Notes: a model not told the origin generated them from the letters alone. Positions 27,455-36,838 are shown, counted from the stretch's first letter. The stretch is DNA of 64,000 nucleotides from Agrococcus sp. Marseille-Q4369 (GCF_018308945.1 NZ_CP070501.1:744001-808000); one strand, 5' to 3'. Numbers and translations: made by a program.

Positions 27455-28596
27455 CCGCGGGCCGGCAGCAACCCCGCGCGGTCGTCGCGTTCGACGCCTT
27501 CAAGGGCAGCCTCACGGCGCTCGAAGCATGCGAGGCCGCGGCACGCGGCATCCGCGCCGCGGCGCCGGGCGCCGACGTCGCGCTCGTGCCGATGGCCGAC
27601 GGCGGCGAGGGCAGCCTCGACGCGGTGCTCACGCGCGGCGGCGAGGAGCGCGTCACGAGCACGGTCGACGCGCTCGGCCGACCGGCGCTCGCACGCTGGG
27701 CGCTCGAGGGCACGCACGCGGTCATCGAGCTCGCGCAGGCCGCGGGGCTGCCGCAAGTGGAGGACGTGCCGCTCGCGCCGCTCGCCGCCTCCACGGTGGG
27801 GCTCGGCGCGGTCGTGCTCGACGCGCTCGAGCGCGGCGCCGACGAGCTGACGCTGCTGCTCGGCGGCTCGGCGACGACCGACGGCGGCGCGGGCCTCCTG
27901 ACCGCGCTCGGGGTGCAGCTGCTGGATGCGTCGGGCCGGCCCGTGCGAACCGGCGGCGGTGGGCTCGGCTCGCTCGAGCACCTCGACGCGACGGGCCTCG
28001 ACGCGCGAGCGCGCGCGGCCCGCTGGCGCTTCGTGACCGACGTCGACGCGCCGCTCACGGGACCGGGCGGCGCCGCGGCCGTCTTCGGCCCGCAGAAGGG
28101 CGCGAGCGGCGACGACGTCGCGGTGCTCGACGCCGCACTCGAGCGCTTCGCCCGGGTGGCGGCGAGCGCGCTCGGCGTCGATGTGGCCGCGATCGCCGAC
28201 GTGCCCGGTGCGGGCGCCGCGGGCGGGGTCGCGAGCGTGCTGCGGGCGCTCACGGGCGGCGAGATCGTCCCGGGCGGCGCGTGGTTCGCCGAGCTCGCGG
28301 GCCTCGACGCGGCACTCGGGGGCGCCGACCTCGTGCTCACGGGCGAGGGCCGCTTCGACGGCCAATCGGCGCTCGGCAAGGTCGTCTCGGTCGTGCACGC
28401 CGCCGCCCGTCGCGCTGGCGCGCCGCTCGCGGTGATCGCCGGCTCGGTCGACACTGCGGCCGCGTCGTCGATGGGCGTGCCCGCGCTCTCGATCGCGCCC
28501 GGTCCCGCGAGCCTCGACGAGCTGCAGCGCGACGCCGCGAGCCTCGTCGAGGCCGCCGCCGCGACCGTCGCGCGGCTCGCGCTCCCCCCGCGCTGA
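27451..28596 (+). CDS. glycerate 2-kinase (GlxK/GarK family)
   Basis: Phosphorylates glycerate to 2-phosphoglycerate using ATP. The 381-residue protein has the family start VVAFDAFKGSLTALEA, the glycine-rich MADGGEGS, LLLGGSATTDGGAGLLTALG, VFGPQKGAS and LTGEGRFDGQSALGKV. Length is as expected. It ends the tag-GATase-glxK overlapping unit. Confidence 0.93.
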   Translation: MTAGRQQPRAVVAFDAFKGSLTALEACEAAARGIRAAAPGADVALVPMADGGEGSLDAVLTRGGEERVTSTVDALGRPALARWALEGTHAVIELAQAAGLPQVEDVPLAPLAASTVGLGAVVLDALERGADELTLLLGGSATTDGGAGLLTALGVQLLDASGRPVRTGGGGLGSLEHLDATGLDARARAARWRFVTDVDAPLTGPGGAAAVFGPQKGASGDDVAVLDAALERFARVAASALGVDVAAIADVPGAGAAGGVASVLRALTGGEIVPGGAWFAELAGLDAALGGADLVLTGEGRFDGQSALGKVVSVVHAAARRAGAPLAVIAGSVDTAAASSMGVPALSIAPGPASLDELQRDAASLVEAAAATVARLALPPR

Positions 28597-28681
28597 CGGA
28601 CGCGACGGGGCTGGACAGCCCCACGCCGCGCGAGCAGATTGCCGCCATGGACGACGGCGTCCGCAGCATCCGCACGCCCGA

Positions 28682-29671
28682 TCAGTCGGCGAGGCCGCCC
28701 GCGCCCTCGATGAGCTCGAGCGCGCGCACGCGTTCCGCGGTCGTGCCGTGCACCGCCATGATGAGCTCGTCGGCGTCGGCCTCGATCGCGAACCGGCGCA
28801 GCGTCGCCACCGCCTCCTCGCCCGTGCCGAGCGCCGTGTGCTGGAGCATCTTCTGCACCGGCGCGGCCTGCGGGCTCGCGGCGAGCGCGTCGAGCTCGTC
28901 GTCGCCGACCTGCTGCGCGATCGGGCTGTCGCGCAGCAGCAGTCCGCGCACCCGCGCCCGGGCGACCGCGCGCTGCATCTCGAGCGCCTCGGCGCGCGAC
29001 GGGGCGACGACCGCGTTGATGCCGGCGATGACGAAGGGCTCCGCGAGCTGCGCGGAGGGCTGGAACCGCTCGCGGTAGACGGCGACGGCCTCGTGCAGGG
29101 CATCCGGCGCGAAGTGCGACGCGAACGCGTAGGGCAGGCCGAGGGCGGCCGCGAGCTGCGCGCCGAAGAGCGACGAGCCGAGGATCGTGAGCGGCACGTC
29201 GGTGCCGTGGCCCGGCACGGCCTTGATCCCGGGCACGGTCGGCTCGCCGCGCAGGTAGCCCTGCAGCTCGACGACGTCCTCGGGGAAGCGATCGGAGGCG
29301 CGGATGTCGCGGCGCAGCGCCGTCCACGTGCGGTGGTCGGTGCCGGGCGCGCGGCCGAGCCCGAGGTCGATGCGGCCGGGGTGCAGCTCGGCGAGGGTGC
29401 CGAACTGCTCGGCGATCACGAGCGGCGAGTGGTTGGGCAGCATGACGCCGCCCGCGCCGAGGCGGATCGTCGACGTGTGCGCGGCGACGTGGGCGATGAG
29501 CACGCTCGTCGCGCTCGAGGCGATCGTCGCCATGTTGTGGTGCTCGGCGTACCAGACGCGCGCGAATCCGAGCCGCTCCGCCGCCTGGGCGAGCAGCACC
29601 GAGCCGTGCAGGCTCTCGCCCGCCGTCTCTCCGGGGTTGATGGGGGCGAGGTCGAGCACGGACAAGCGCAT
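28682..29671 (-). CDS. LLM-class flavin-dependent oxidoreductase
   Basis: A 329-residue luciferase-like flavoprotein of the MsnO8 type: [42 protein letters not shown] and [13 protein letters not shown]. These enzymes use reduced FMN or F420; substrate is not predictable. The ATG at 29671 is preceded at 6 bp by TAGGCT and has no ribosome-binding site. Confidence 0.88.
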   Translation of the reverse strand: MRLSVLDLAPINPGETAGESLHGSVLLAQAAERLGFARVWYAEHHNMATIASSATSVLIAHVAAHTSTIRLGAGGVMLPNHSPLVIAEQFGTLAELHPGRIDLGLGRAPGTDHRTWTALRRDIRASDRFPEDVVELQGYLRGEPTVPGIKAVPGHGTDVPLTILGSSLFGAQLAAALGLPYAFASHFAPDALHEAVAVYRERFQPSAQLAEPFVIAGINAVVAPSRAEALEMQRAVARARVRGLLLRDSPIAQQVGDDELDALAASPQAAPVQKMLQHTALGTGEEAVATLRRFAIEADADELIMAVHGTTAERVRALELIEGAGGLAD

Positions 29672-29677
29672 CGATCC

Positions 29678-29683
29678 AGCCTA
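29678..29683 (-). promoter_or_regulatory. -10 box of leaderless LLM oxidoreductase promoter
   Basis: Minus strand TAGGCT-GGATCG-ATG, hexamer 6 bases from the start codon, identical over 12 bases to the azlC arrangement. Confidence 0.5.
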
Positions 29684-29727
29684 GGCCAGAGGCGCTGGGC
29701 CGCGGCTGGCCGAGCGGCCGCGCGGCG

Positions 29728-30906
29728 TCAGATGGCCTCGAGCACGACGCCCGTGCCCTGGCCGCCGCCGCCGCAGATGCCGGCCGCCCCGAGCGAGCCG
29801 GTGCCGAGCTGCTGCAGCCGGCGCGCGAGGTGGCCGATGATGCGGGCACCCGACGCACCGATCGGGTGGCCGAGCGCGATCGCGCCGCCGTTCGCGTTCA
29901 CGATCTCGGGGTCGACGCCGAGCTGGCGGGTCGAGGCGACGCCGACCGCCGCGAACGCCTCGTTGATCTCGACCGCCTGCAGGTCGCTCGTCGCGCGGCC
30001 CGCGCGCTCGAGCGCCTGCTCGATCGCGTCGGCGGGCTGCGAGTGCAGCGAGACGTCCGGACCGGCGACGAAGCCGGTCGAGACGATGCGCGCGAGGCCC
30101 GTGAGGCCCTGCTGCTTCGCGTAGGCGTCCGAGACGAGCACGACCGCGGCGGCGCCGTCGGTGATCTGGGATGCGTTGCCGGCGGTGACCGTGCCGTCGG
30201 GCGTGAAGGCGGGGCGCAGCGACGCGAGCGACTCGACCGTCGTGTCGGCGCGGAGTCCGTCGTCGACCGAGACCGTGACGGTCTTCCGGCCGGCCTTCGC
30301 CTCGAACGGGACGATCTCGCCGTCGAGCGTGCCGTCCGCCTGGGCGCGGGCGAGGCGCGCGTGCGAGGCGGCGGCGAACTCGTCCTGCTGCTCGCGCGTG
30401 ATCTCGAACCGGTCGTTGTGCTCGTCGGTCGAGGCTCCCATCGCGACGCGGTCGAACGCATCCGTGAGCCCGTCGAACTGCATCGTGTCGATGAGGCTCG
30501 TGTCGCCGAACTTCGAGCCGGCGCGCATGGGCGCGGCGTGCGGCGCGAGCGACATCGACTCCTGGCCCACGGCGAGCACGACGTCGGCCTCGCCGAGCTG
30601 GATCATGCGGTGCCCGGTCACGATCGCCTCGGCCCCCGAGAGGCAGACGGCGCTGATGCCGAGCGCGGGCACCGACATCGGCACGCCCGCGGCGACCGCG
30701 GTCTGGCGCGGCGGGTTCTGGCCGACGGTCGCCTGCAGCACCTGGCCGACGACGACGGCGTCGACCTCACCGGGGGCGACCCCGGCGCGCTCCATCGCGT
30801 GACGGGCGGCGTGGGCACCGAGCTCGGTCGACTTCGACTGCGCCAGCTGGCCCAGGAACTTCGCGAACGGCGTGCGCGCGTATCCGGCGATGATCGTCTC
30901 GGGCAT
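29728..30906 (-). CDS. acetyl-CoA C-acyltransferase (thiolase)
   Basis: A 392-residue thiolase. The acylated Cys is in ISAVCLSGAEA (near residue 90), the His in GHPIGASG and the second Cys in GICGGGGQG. Length and motifs fit acetyl-CoA acetyltransferase, used in either fatty-acid degradation or acetoacetyl-CoA formation. The ATG follows AAGGAG at 8 bp. No other beta-oxidation genes adjoin, so direction is undecided. Confidence 0.93.
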   Translation of the reverse strand: MPETIIAGYARTPFAKFLGQLAQSKSTELGAHAARHAMERAGVAPGEVDAVVVGQVLQATVGQNPPRQTAVAAGVPMSVPALGISAVCLSGAEAIVTGHRMIQLGEADVVLAVGQESMSLAPHAAPMRAGSKFGDTSLIDTMQFDGLTDAFDRVAMGASTDEHNDRFEITREQQDEFAAASHARLARAQADGTLDGEIVPFEAKAGRKTVTVSVDDGLRADTTVESLASLRPAFTPDGTVTAGNASQITDGAAAVVLVSDAYAKQQGLTGLARIVSTGFVAGPDVSLHSQPADAIEQALERAGRATSDLQAVEINEAFAAVGVASTRQLGVDPEIVNANGGAIALGHPIGASGARIIGHLARRLQQLGTGSLGAAGICGGGGQGTGVVLEAI

Positions 30907-31022
30907 GGTGCTGCTCCTTCGCAGGTCGGGGTGCGACCAGGATACGCCGGAGCGCGCCCGGCGGTCGTGCGCCTCCCAGGTGCGCGCGGTAGGACGGGGG
31001 CACGACGACGACAGGAGGCATC

Positions 31023-31151
31023 GTGACCGACCAGCAGCATGGCCAGCAGCCCGACGAGGTCGAGGAGCCGCGCGAGGGCGCGGAGCGCCCCGAGCCCGAC
31101 CACCACAACCCGGAGACGGAGGAGGACACCACCTCGGGCGGGCCCGCCTAG
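31023..31151 (+). CDS. small acidic hypothetical protein (42 aa)
   Basis: A short gene with a strong AGGAGG ribosome-binding site 5 bases before a GTG start. The product (MTDQQHGQQPDEVEEPREGA...) is 42 residues, very acidic and without hydrophobic segments, so probably disordered and cytoplasmic. A strong hairpin follows 19 bp after the stop. Function unknown; support is the ribosome-binding site and terminator. Confidence 0.55.
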   Translation: MTDQQHGQQPDEVEEPREGAERPEPDHHNPETEEDTTSGGPA

Positions 31152-31169
31152 CGATCGCGCGAGTCGAGC

Positions 31170-31208
31170 GCGGCGCCGGCCGCCGGGTCTCCCCGGTGCC
31201 GGCGCCGC
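31170..31208. terminator. bidirectional terminator hairpin
   Basis: GCGGCGCCGGC pairs with GCCGGCGCCGC (11 bp), enclosing a further CCGGG/CCCGG stem with loop TCTC. It lies between the convergent small acidic gene and the VOC gene. Confidence 0.65.
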
Positions 31209-31223
31209 GTTCGTCTCAGCCCG

Positions 31224-31814
31224 TCAGCGCTGCGCGCCCGGATCCCGCTGCTCGTCCGCCGGCCACTGGTCGGCGGTGTTCTCGTGCCCGGAGGTCGGCT
31301 CCGGCGTCGCACCCTCGGTGTGCCACTGCTGCGCGGTGTCCTGGTGACCGCCCGCGGTCGCGTCGCCGTCGTCGTCGATCGCCGACGACACATCCGCCCC
31401 CCGGCCCGCCGCCGGCGCGGTGCTGACCATCCAGAGCACGCCCCAGCGGTCGACGAGCATGCCGAACCTGTCGCCCCACGGGGCCTCGACGAGCGGCTCG
31501 AGCACGGTCGCGCCGTCGCTCAAGCCCTCCCAGTAGCGCGAGAGCGTCGTGTCGTCGTCGCCCGAGAGCGAGACCTGCTGGCGACCGCTCGGCTGGTCCA
31601 TGCCGCGCGGGGTGTCGCTCGCCATGATCGTGTGGCCGTCGGCGGTCGTGAGCTGGGCGTGCATGACGAGTTCGGCGTCGCCCGGGTCGTCGGCCATGCC
31701 GCTCTCGCCGAACGTGCTGACGACGAGGTCGCCGCCGAACACGCCGTGGTAGAAGTTCATCGCTTCGCGAGCCTCGCGCCCGAATGCGAGGTAGGGGTTG
31801 AGCAGGGTTGCCAT
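31224..31814 (-). CDS. VOC-family (glyoxalase-like, PhnB-type) protein with duplicated tail motif
   Basis: A 196-residue protein. The first 135 residues are a PhnB-like VOC fold (LNPYLAFGREAREAMNFYHGVFGG, WGDRFGMLVDRWGVLWMV). The remaining 60 residues form an acidic tail carrying two copies of a GH-x2-TA-x-QW motif (GHQDTAQQW and GHENTADQW), not part of the usual family. PhnB-type proteins are often annotated as 3-demethylubiquinone methyltransferase-like, but no activity can be assigned. The ATG follows GAGGAG. Confidence 0.82.
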   Translation of the reverse strand: MATLLNPYLAFGREAREAMNFYHGVFGGDLVVSTFGESGMADDPGDAELVMHAQLTTADGHTIMASDTPRGMDQPSGRQQVSLSGDDDTTLSRYWEGLSDGATVLEPLVEAPWGDRFGMLVDRWGVLWMVSTAPAAGRGADVSSAIDDDGDATAGGHQDTAQQWHTEGATPEPTSGHENTADQWPADEQRDPGAQR

Positions 31815-31888
31815 CTCGGCTCCTCACTGCGGCCGCGCGGCCGCGTGGAGTCAGCATGCCGCAGGCGGGCGGCGCGCGCCAGGGTTCG

Positions 31889-33859
31889 TCAGCCGGCGGT
31901 GGCGCGAGCGAGCTGCCACGCCTCGGCGATCGCCGCGTCGATGCCGCGCGGAGCGCGCGCATCGCCGATGGCATGCACCGGCACGCCGAGCGCCCGCTCG
32001 AGCGCCTCGGCGCCCTGCCGCTCGAGCCCGACGGCTGCCGGCGGCGTGAGCGCCACGATCGCCGTCGGGTCCGCGAGGGGCGTCGCCTCGCCCGTCAGCA
32101 CGTCGACCGCCCACGCCCGGCCGCCGTCGAGCCGCACGCGCGCCGCGGTGCGCCGCACGACGCCGCCGGTGGCGAGCGAGCGCAGCACGAGCTGCCGCTC
32201 GTAGCCGGTGCCGACGTGCGGCAGCAGCTGCTCGAACGGCGTCACGACCTCGATGGCGGCGCCGCTCGCCGCGAGCGCGAGCAGCACGCCCGAGGCGCGC
32301 GCCGTGCCGTCGTCGTCGACGACGAGCACGCGGTCGCCGAGCGCGGCGGGATCGTCCATCGCGCGCCACGCGTCGATCGTCGCCGGCCGCTCGCCGTCGA
32401 ACGCCTCGTCGATCGCGAGCGACGAGCCCTCGGGCGGCACCGCGCCGGTCGCGAGCACGACGGCATCGGCACCGAGCGCGCGCAGGCCCTCGATCGTGGC
32501 CGGCTCGCCGAGGCGCAGTGCGACGCCCGCGGCCCGCGCGTCGCGCTCGAGGTCGGCGACGAGCAGCGCGACCGACGATCGGCCGGGCACGCGCGCGGCG
32601 CGCCGCAGCTGCCCGCCGAGCTCGACCTCGCGCTCGAGCAGCGTGACCGCGTGCCCGAGCCGGGCGAGGTCGAGCGCGGCGCGGAGGCCCGCGGGGCCGC
32701 CGCCGACGACCGCCCAGCGCTGTGGCGTCGCGGCGACGGCCGGCACCGGCTCGAGCTCGCGCCCCGCCTCGGGGTTGACCGTGCACGAGACGGGCAGTCC
32801 CTGGCTCCCTCGCCCGAGGCATCCCTGGTTCAAGCGGATGCAGTGCCGGATGCCCTCGGTCGCCCCCGTGAGGAGCTTCCGGGCGAGATCGGGGTCGGCG
32901 AGCTGGCCGCGCGTGAGCGCGACCATGTCGGCGATGCCGCTGCCGAGCACCTCCTCGGCCTCCTCGACGCTCAGCGCCGCGCCGACGCCGAAGACGGGGA
33001 GGTCGGGGTTCGCCGCCTTGAGCGCCGCGACGTCGTCGCGCAGCCACGCGACCGGCATCGCCGACGACGGGAAGACCCAGTGGACGTCGTGGTAGCTGCC
33101 GGCCGCGGTGTCGAGGAAGTCGATCCTCGCCTCCGCGCGGAGCGCAGCGACGACCTCGCGCATCGCGGCCGCGTCGAGCCCGCCCTCGTGGTGCTCGTCG
33201 AGCACGATGCGGATGCCGACGGTGAAGTCGTCGCCCACGCGGGCGCGCACGGCACGCAGCACGTCGCGCGGGAAGCGCGAGCGGCCCTCGAGGTCGCCGC
33301 CGTAGGCGTCCGTGCGGCGATTGGTGAGCGGCGTGAGGAACTGGTGCAGCAGGTAGCCGTGCGCCATGTGCACCTCGACGCCGTCGAAGCCGCCGAGCCG
33401 CGCGCGCTCGGCCGAGTCGGCCCACGCATCCGCGAGCGACCGGAGCTCGCGCGGGCTCGCCTCGGCGGTGGCGACCCCCGTCGAGGGCGAGAGGATGCGG
33501 CTGGGCGCGAGCACCGCGCGCGGCCCGTCCGGCCCCTCGGGCGACGCCTGCGCGCCGTGGTGGTTGAGCTGCACGAGCACGCGCGCGCCCGCCTCGTGGA
33601 TCGCGTCGGTCATGCGGCGGTTCGCGTCGACGGCCTCGGGCCGCCACGCGTCCTGGAACCCGCGCGTCGACGCGCTCGGATGCACGAGGTGGTTGCCCGC
33701 GACGAACAGGCCGCAGCCGCCGCGAGCGCGACGCACGAAGTAGGCGGTCTCGCGATCCGACTCCACGCGGTCGGAGTACTGCTTCGAGTGCGCCGCCTGC
33801 ATGATCCGGTTGGGGGCGTCGAAGGCGCCGATGCGCAGGGGCTGGGCGAGGAGCGTCAC
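31889..33859 (-). CDS. OYE/FadH-like NADH:flavin oxidoreductase with FAD/NAD domain
   Basis: A 656-residue two-part flavoenzyme of the 2,4-dienoyl-CoA reductase/trimethylamine dehydrogenase group: an N-terminal FMN TIM barrel (PLRIGAFDAPNRIMQAAHSK, HMAHGYLLHQFLTPLTNRRTD-type motif GYLLHQFLTPLTNRRTDAYGG) and a C-terminal pyridine nucleotide-disulfide oxidoreductase part (WAVVGGGPAGLRAALDLA). The iron-sulfur motif expected as C-x2-C-x3-C reads CIRLNQGC followed by SCTVNP, so the second cysteine is Leu. The enzyme may bind its cluster differently or not at all. GTG start with CAGGAT 7 bp upstream; possibly leaderless. Confidence 0.87.
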   Translation of the reverse strand: MTLLAQPLRIGAFDAPNRIMQAAHSKQYSDRVESDRETAYFVRRARGGCGLFVAGNHLVHPSASTRGFQDAWRPEAVDANRRMTDAIHEAGARVLVQLNHHGAQASPEGPDGPRAVLAPSRILSPSTGVATAEASPRELRSLADAWADSAERARLGGFDGVEVHMAHGYLLHQFLTPLTNRRTDAYGGDLEGRSRFPRDVLRAVRARVGDDFTVGIRIVLDEHHEGGLDAAAMREVVAALRAEARIDFLDTAAGSYHDVHWVFPSSAMPVAWLRDDVAALKAANPDLPVFGVGAALSVEEAEEVLGSGIADMVALTRGQLADPDLARKLLTGATEGIRHCIRLNQGCLGRGSQGLPVSCTVNPEAGRELEPVPAVAATPQRWAVVGGGPAGLRAALDLARLGHAVTLLEREVELGGQLRRAARVPGRSSVALLVADLERDARAAGVALRLGEPATIEGLRALGADAVVLATGAVPPEGSSLAIDEAFDGERPATIDAWRAMDDPAALGDRVLVVDDDGTARASGVLLALAASGAAIEVVTPFEQLLPHVGTGYERQLVLRSLATGGVVRRTAARVRLDGGRAWAVDVLTGEATPLADPTAIVALTPPAAVGLERQGAEALERALGVPVHAIGDARAPRGIDAAIAEAWQLARATAG

Positions 33860-33947
33860 GGCTTCGATCCTGGCATCGCGGCAGCACGGACGCCCGCTTT
33901 CGCGAGGCGCCCCCCCATCATCCGGGATTTGAGGCATGATCGAGTGC

Positions 33948-35168
33948 ATGACGACGAGCAATGACGCTCGCCTCCGACCCGACTCGCTCGCGGTGCATGC
34001 CGGCCGCGACGATCTGCGGTCGCTCGGCGTGCACGCGATCCCCATCGACCTCTCCTCCACGAACCCGCTCCCCGACGTCCTCACCGGCGGCGATGCCTAC
34101 GAGCGGCTCGCGACGGGCGGCGACGTCGGCGATGGCTCCGCGGTCTACCAGCGGCTCTGGAACCCGACGGTCGCGCGGTTCGAGGATGCCCTCGCGCAGC
34201 TCGAGGGCGCCGAGCGCGCCGTCGCCTTCGCCTCCGGCATGGCGGCCGTGACCGCCGTGCTGATGGCCGCGCGTCAGCGGCGCGGCAACCACGTCGTGGC
34301 GCTGCGGCCGCTCTACGGCGGCACCGACCACCTGCTCGCGACCGGCCTGCTCGGCACCGAGACGACCTTCGTCGACTCGGTCGACGCGGTCGCGCGCGCG
34401 TGCCGCCCCGACACGGGCCTGGTGGTCGTCGAGACCCCCGCGAACCCGACGCTCGAGCTCGTCGACCTCTCGGCGCTCGCCGCCGCTGCCGGCGACGCGC
34501 CCGTGCTCGTCGACAACACGTTCGCGACACCCGTGCTGCAGCGACCGCTGTCGCACGGCGCCGCGCTCTCGCTGCACTCGGCGACGAAGTACATCGGCGG
34601 CCACGGCGACGTGGTCGGCGGCGTCGTCGCGTGCGATGCGGAGTGGGCGCGAGCCCTCCGGCCCGTGCGCGCCATCACGGGCGCCCCCGCGCATCCGCTC
34701 GCCGCCTACCTCATGCACCGCGGCCTGCAGACGCTGCCGCTGCGCGTGCGGGCGCAGCAGGCGGGGGCCGAGGTCGTCGCGCGCGCCCTCGCCGCGATGG
34801 ACGGCGTGCTCGAGGTGCGCTACCCGGGGCTCGACGGATGCGACCCCGCGGGCCTCGTGGGACCGGGCAGGCAGATGGCGGGGCCCGGCTCGATGATCGC
34901 GGTCGACGTCGGCTCGTTCGAGCGGGCCGCCGCCGTCGCGGAGTCGGTCGAGCTGTTCACGCACGCCGTCTCGCTCGGCAGCGTCGACTCGCTCATCCAG
35001 CATCCCGCGTCGCTCACCCACCGCCCCGTCGCGGCGGCGGCGAAGCCGCACGCGGGCGTGCTGCGGCTGTCGATCGGCCTCGAGGACCCGGCCGACCTCA
35101 TCGACGACCTCGAGCGCGCGCTCAGTCGCTCGGCGGCGGCGCAGCCGGCAGCCGCAGCTCGACGCTGA
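33948..35168 (+). CDS. Cys/Met-metabolism PLP enzyme (cystathionine/methionine gamma-lyase type)
   Basis: A 406-residue PLP-dependent enzyme of the cystathionine gamma-synthase/lyase and methionine gamma-lyase family. Visible motifs: AFASGMAAVTAVLMAA, PANPTLELVDL, VDNTFATPVLQRP, the PLP lysine in HSATKYIGGHGD, and SLGSVDSLIQHPAS. Which sulfur amino acid it acts on cannot be read. ATG 33948 is chosen because CATGAT lies 7 bp upstream; an ATG four codons earlier is possible. The 3' end overlaps an opposing collapsed gene by 47 bp. Confidence 0.88.
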   Translation: MTTSNDARLRPDSLAVHAGRDDLRSLGVHAIPIDLSSTNPLPDVLTGGDAYERLATGGDVGDGSAVYQRLWNPTVARFEDALAQLEGAERAVAFASGMAAVTAVLMAARQRRGNHVVALRPLYGGTDHLLATGLLGTETTFVDSVDAVARACRPDTGLVVVETPANPTLELVDLSALAAAAGDAPVLVDNTFATPVLQRPLSHGAALSLHSATKYIGGHGDVVGGVVACDAEWARALRPVRAITGAPAHPLAAYLMHRGLQTLPLRVRAQQAGAEVVARALAAMDGVLEVRYPGLDGCDPAGLVGPGRQMAGPGSMIAVDVGSFERAAAVAESVELFTHAVSLGSVDSLIQHPASLTHRPVAAAAKPHAGVLRLSIGLEDPADLIDDLERALSRSAAAQPAAAARR

Positions 35169-35400
35169 GCCCACCGCCGTCCCCGCGGCGCGGCGGCTGC
35201 AGCAGCGCGAAGGCGACCGAGAGCCCCGCGGCTGGCCACCACACCGCGACCGTCGTGCCTACGGGCGCGAACAGCACGCCCGCGACCGCGGCGAGGAAGA
35301 TGAGCGCCCCCGCCGCGATCCACGCGGGCCACGGCACACTCGGCCGCACATCGACGCCGGCGCTCGTGTCGAGCGCGAAGCCAGCCGCGGGCGTGCTCAT
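35122..35400 (-). pseudogene. internally deleted membrane sensor gene (N- and C-terminal ends only)
   Basis: A 92-residue open frame with two membrane segments (PAWIAAGALIFLAAVAGVLF and TVAVWWPAAGLSVAFALL), the second resembling the start of a MASE-type sensor domain, joined directly to GGGLSVELRLPAAPPPSD, which resembles the end of a histidine kinase ATPase domain. The middle of such a protein is absent. A TACGGT box 7 bp before the ATG suggests it is still transcribed. It could instead be a genuine small membrane protein. Confidence 0.45.
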
Positions 35401-35407
35401 GATCGCC

Positions 35408-35413
35408 ACCGTA
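35408..35413 (-). promoter_or_regulatory. -10 box of leaderless promoter
   Basis: Minus strand TACGGT ends 7 bases before the ATG at 35400. Confidence 0.4.
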
Positions 35414-35488
35414 CCTCCCGTGCGCGCGAGTGCTGAGCGCACCCCGGGAGGGAGCCCGAGCATGGCCGGAGCAGCACCGTGAGCGACC

Positions 35489-36342
35489 GATTTCGAGAGC
35501 CCGTGGTCGATCGCGCTCCTGTCGGCGCCGATCGCCGAGATCGACAGCGTCGAGCCGCGCGGCGAGGGCGGGCTGCTCGGCATCGCGGTGCACGACGGGC
35601 ACCTCAACTGGTACGCGACGAGGGCGACGGCAACGCGATCCTGCGCGCGACGCTCGAGGGCGAGCCCGGCGCGCGCACGCTCGGCGAACCCGACGAGCTG
35701 CTCACCGGCATCCCGGCGGCCGGCAACCACAACGGCGGGCGCATCGCGATCGGACCGGACGGGATGCTCTACGCGACGACGGGCGACGCGGGCGTGCCGA
35801 GCAGGGCGCAGGACCCGGCGAGCCTCGCGGGCAAGATCCTGCGGCTCGAGCCCGACGGCTCGGTGCCCGCCGACAACCCCGACCCCGCCTCCCCCGTCTA
35901 CACGCTCGGCCACCGCAATCCGCAGGGTCTCCCGTGGAGCGACGACGGCAGGCTCTTCGCGACCGAGTTCGGCCAGGACACGTGGGACGAGCTCAACGTC
36001 ATCGAGGCGGGCGCGAACTACGGCTGGCCGATGGTCGAGGGGGCGGCGGGCGATCGGCGCTTCACCGACCCCGTGCAGCCGTGGGCGCCCGCCGAGGCGA
36101 GCCCGAGCGGCATGGCGTTCGCCGCCGATGCGCTCTGGATCGCGAACCTGCGCGGCCAGTCGCTGCGCCGCGTACCGATCGACGACGTGGCGAGCTCGAG
36201 CGTGCACTGGCGGGGCGAGCACGGTCGGATGCGCGATGTCGCGGCCGCACCGGACGGCTCGGTCTGGGCGCTCACCGGCAGCACCGACGGCCGCGGGCGA
36301 CCCGCGGAGGGCGACGACCGCATCCTCGTCTTCGAGCCCTAG
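35489..36342 (+). pseudogene. PQQ-dependent sugar dehydrogenase (glucose/sorbosone dehydrogenase-like), broken
   Basis: The beta-propeller family is recognisable from EPRGEGGLLGIAV, AGNHNGGRIAIGPDGMLYATTGD, GKILRLEPDGSVP, YTLGHRNPQGLPW, EFGQDTWDELNVI and ANYGWPMVEG. The gene is broken in three ways: the upstream frame is closed by TGA before the first homologous residues (DFESPWSIALL), those residues run straight into SAPIAEIDSVEP with about 40-50 residues missing, and the frame shifts around 35,610-35,635 (from LNWYATR in one frame to GDGNAILRATLEG in the next). The intact family is a secreted protein of roughly 370 residues. Confidence 0.8.
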
Positions 36343-36356
36343 CGACGCGGCGAGGG

Positions 36357-36753
36357 TCAAGCGGCGCGCGGCTCGAGCACGACGACGGGCGTCGCGCGCC
36401 GGCGCGCCCGCTCGTACTCCGCCATCGCCGGTCCCTCGTGGAACGCGTCGAACCCCGCGAGCAGGCGCTCGCGTTCGAGCCCGGTCACCTCTCGGGCGCG
36501 CACGAGGCGCGGGCCCTCGGGCAGGTCGACGGATGCGTCGGGGTGCGCGCAGAGGTTGCGGCGTCAAGCGGGGTGCGCCTCGGCCCATCGTGTGCAGGCG
36601 CAGCATGCCGAACCTGCCGGGCCTCGGCCGGGCGAGGCCGAAGCGCCCGCGAGTCGCTCGGTAGAGCGCGCGGTGCACGACCCATGCTGCGCGCACGAAC
36701 CAGCGCGGCGGCAGCTTCGGGGCAGCGGGCGCAGTGCTCGCGGTGTCGGTCAC
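36357..36753 (-). pseudogene. F420-dependent nitroreductase-family (DDN-like) protein, broken
   Basis: The first 50 residues (LPPRWFVRAAWVVHRALYRA...GRFGMLRLHTMGR) match the start of deazaflavin-dependent nitroreductase-family proteins, and a second frame ends NLCAHPDASVDLPEGP...AMAEYERARRRATPVVVLE, the end of the same family. About 40 residues between them are missing and the two parts are out of frame (break near 36,545-36,600). The GTG at 36753 follows GAAGGAGG at good spacing. Confidence 0.75.
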
Positions 36754-36838
36754 GGTGGCCTCCTTCACGCGCCTGGCGGGTCGAGCTCAGCGGAGGCGCG
36801 CGGGCGGGCGCGACCAGCGGGCTCTCCCCCCGCTCGCG

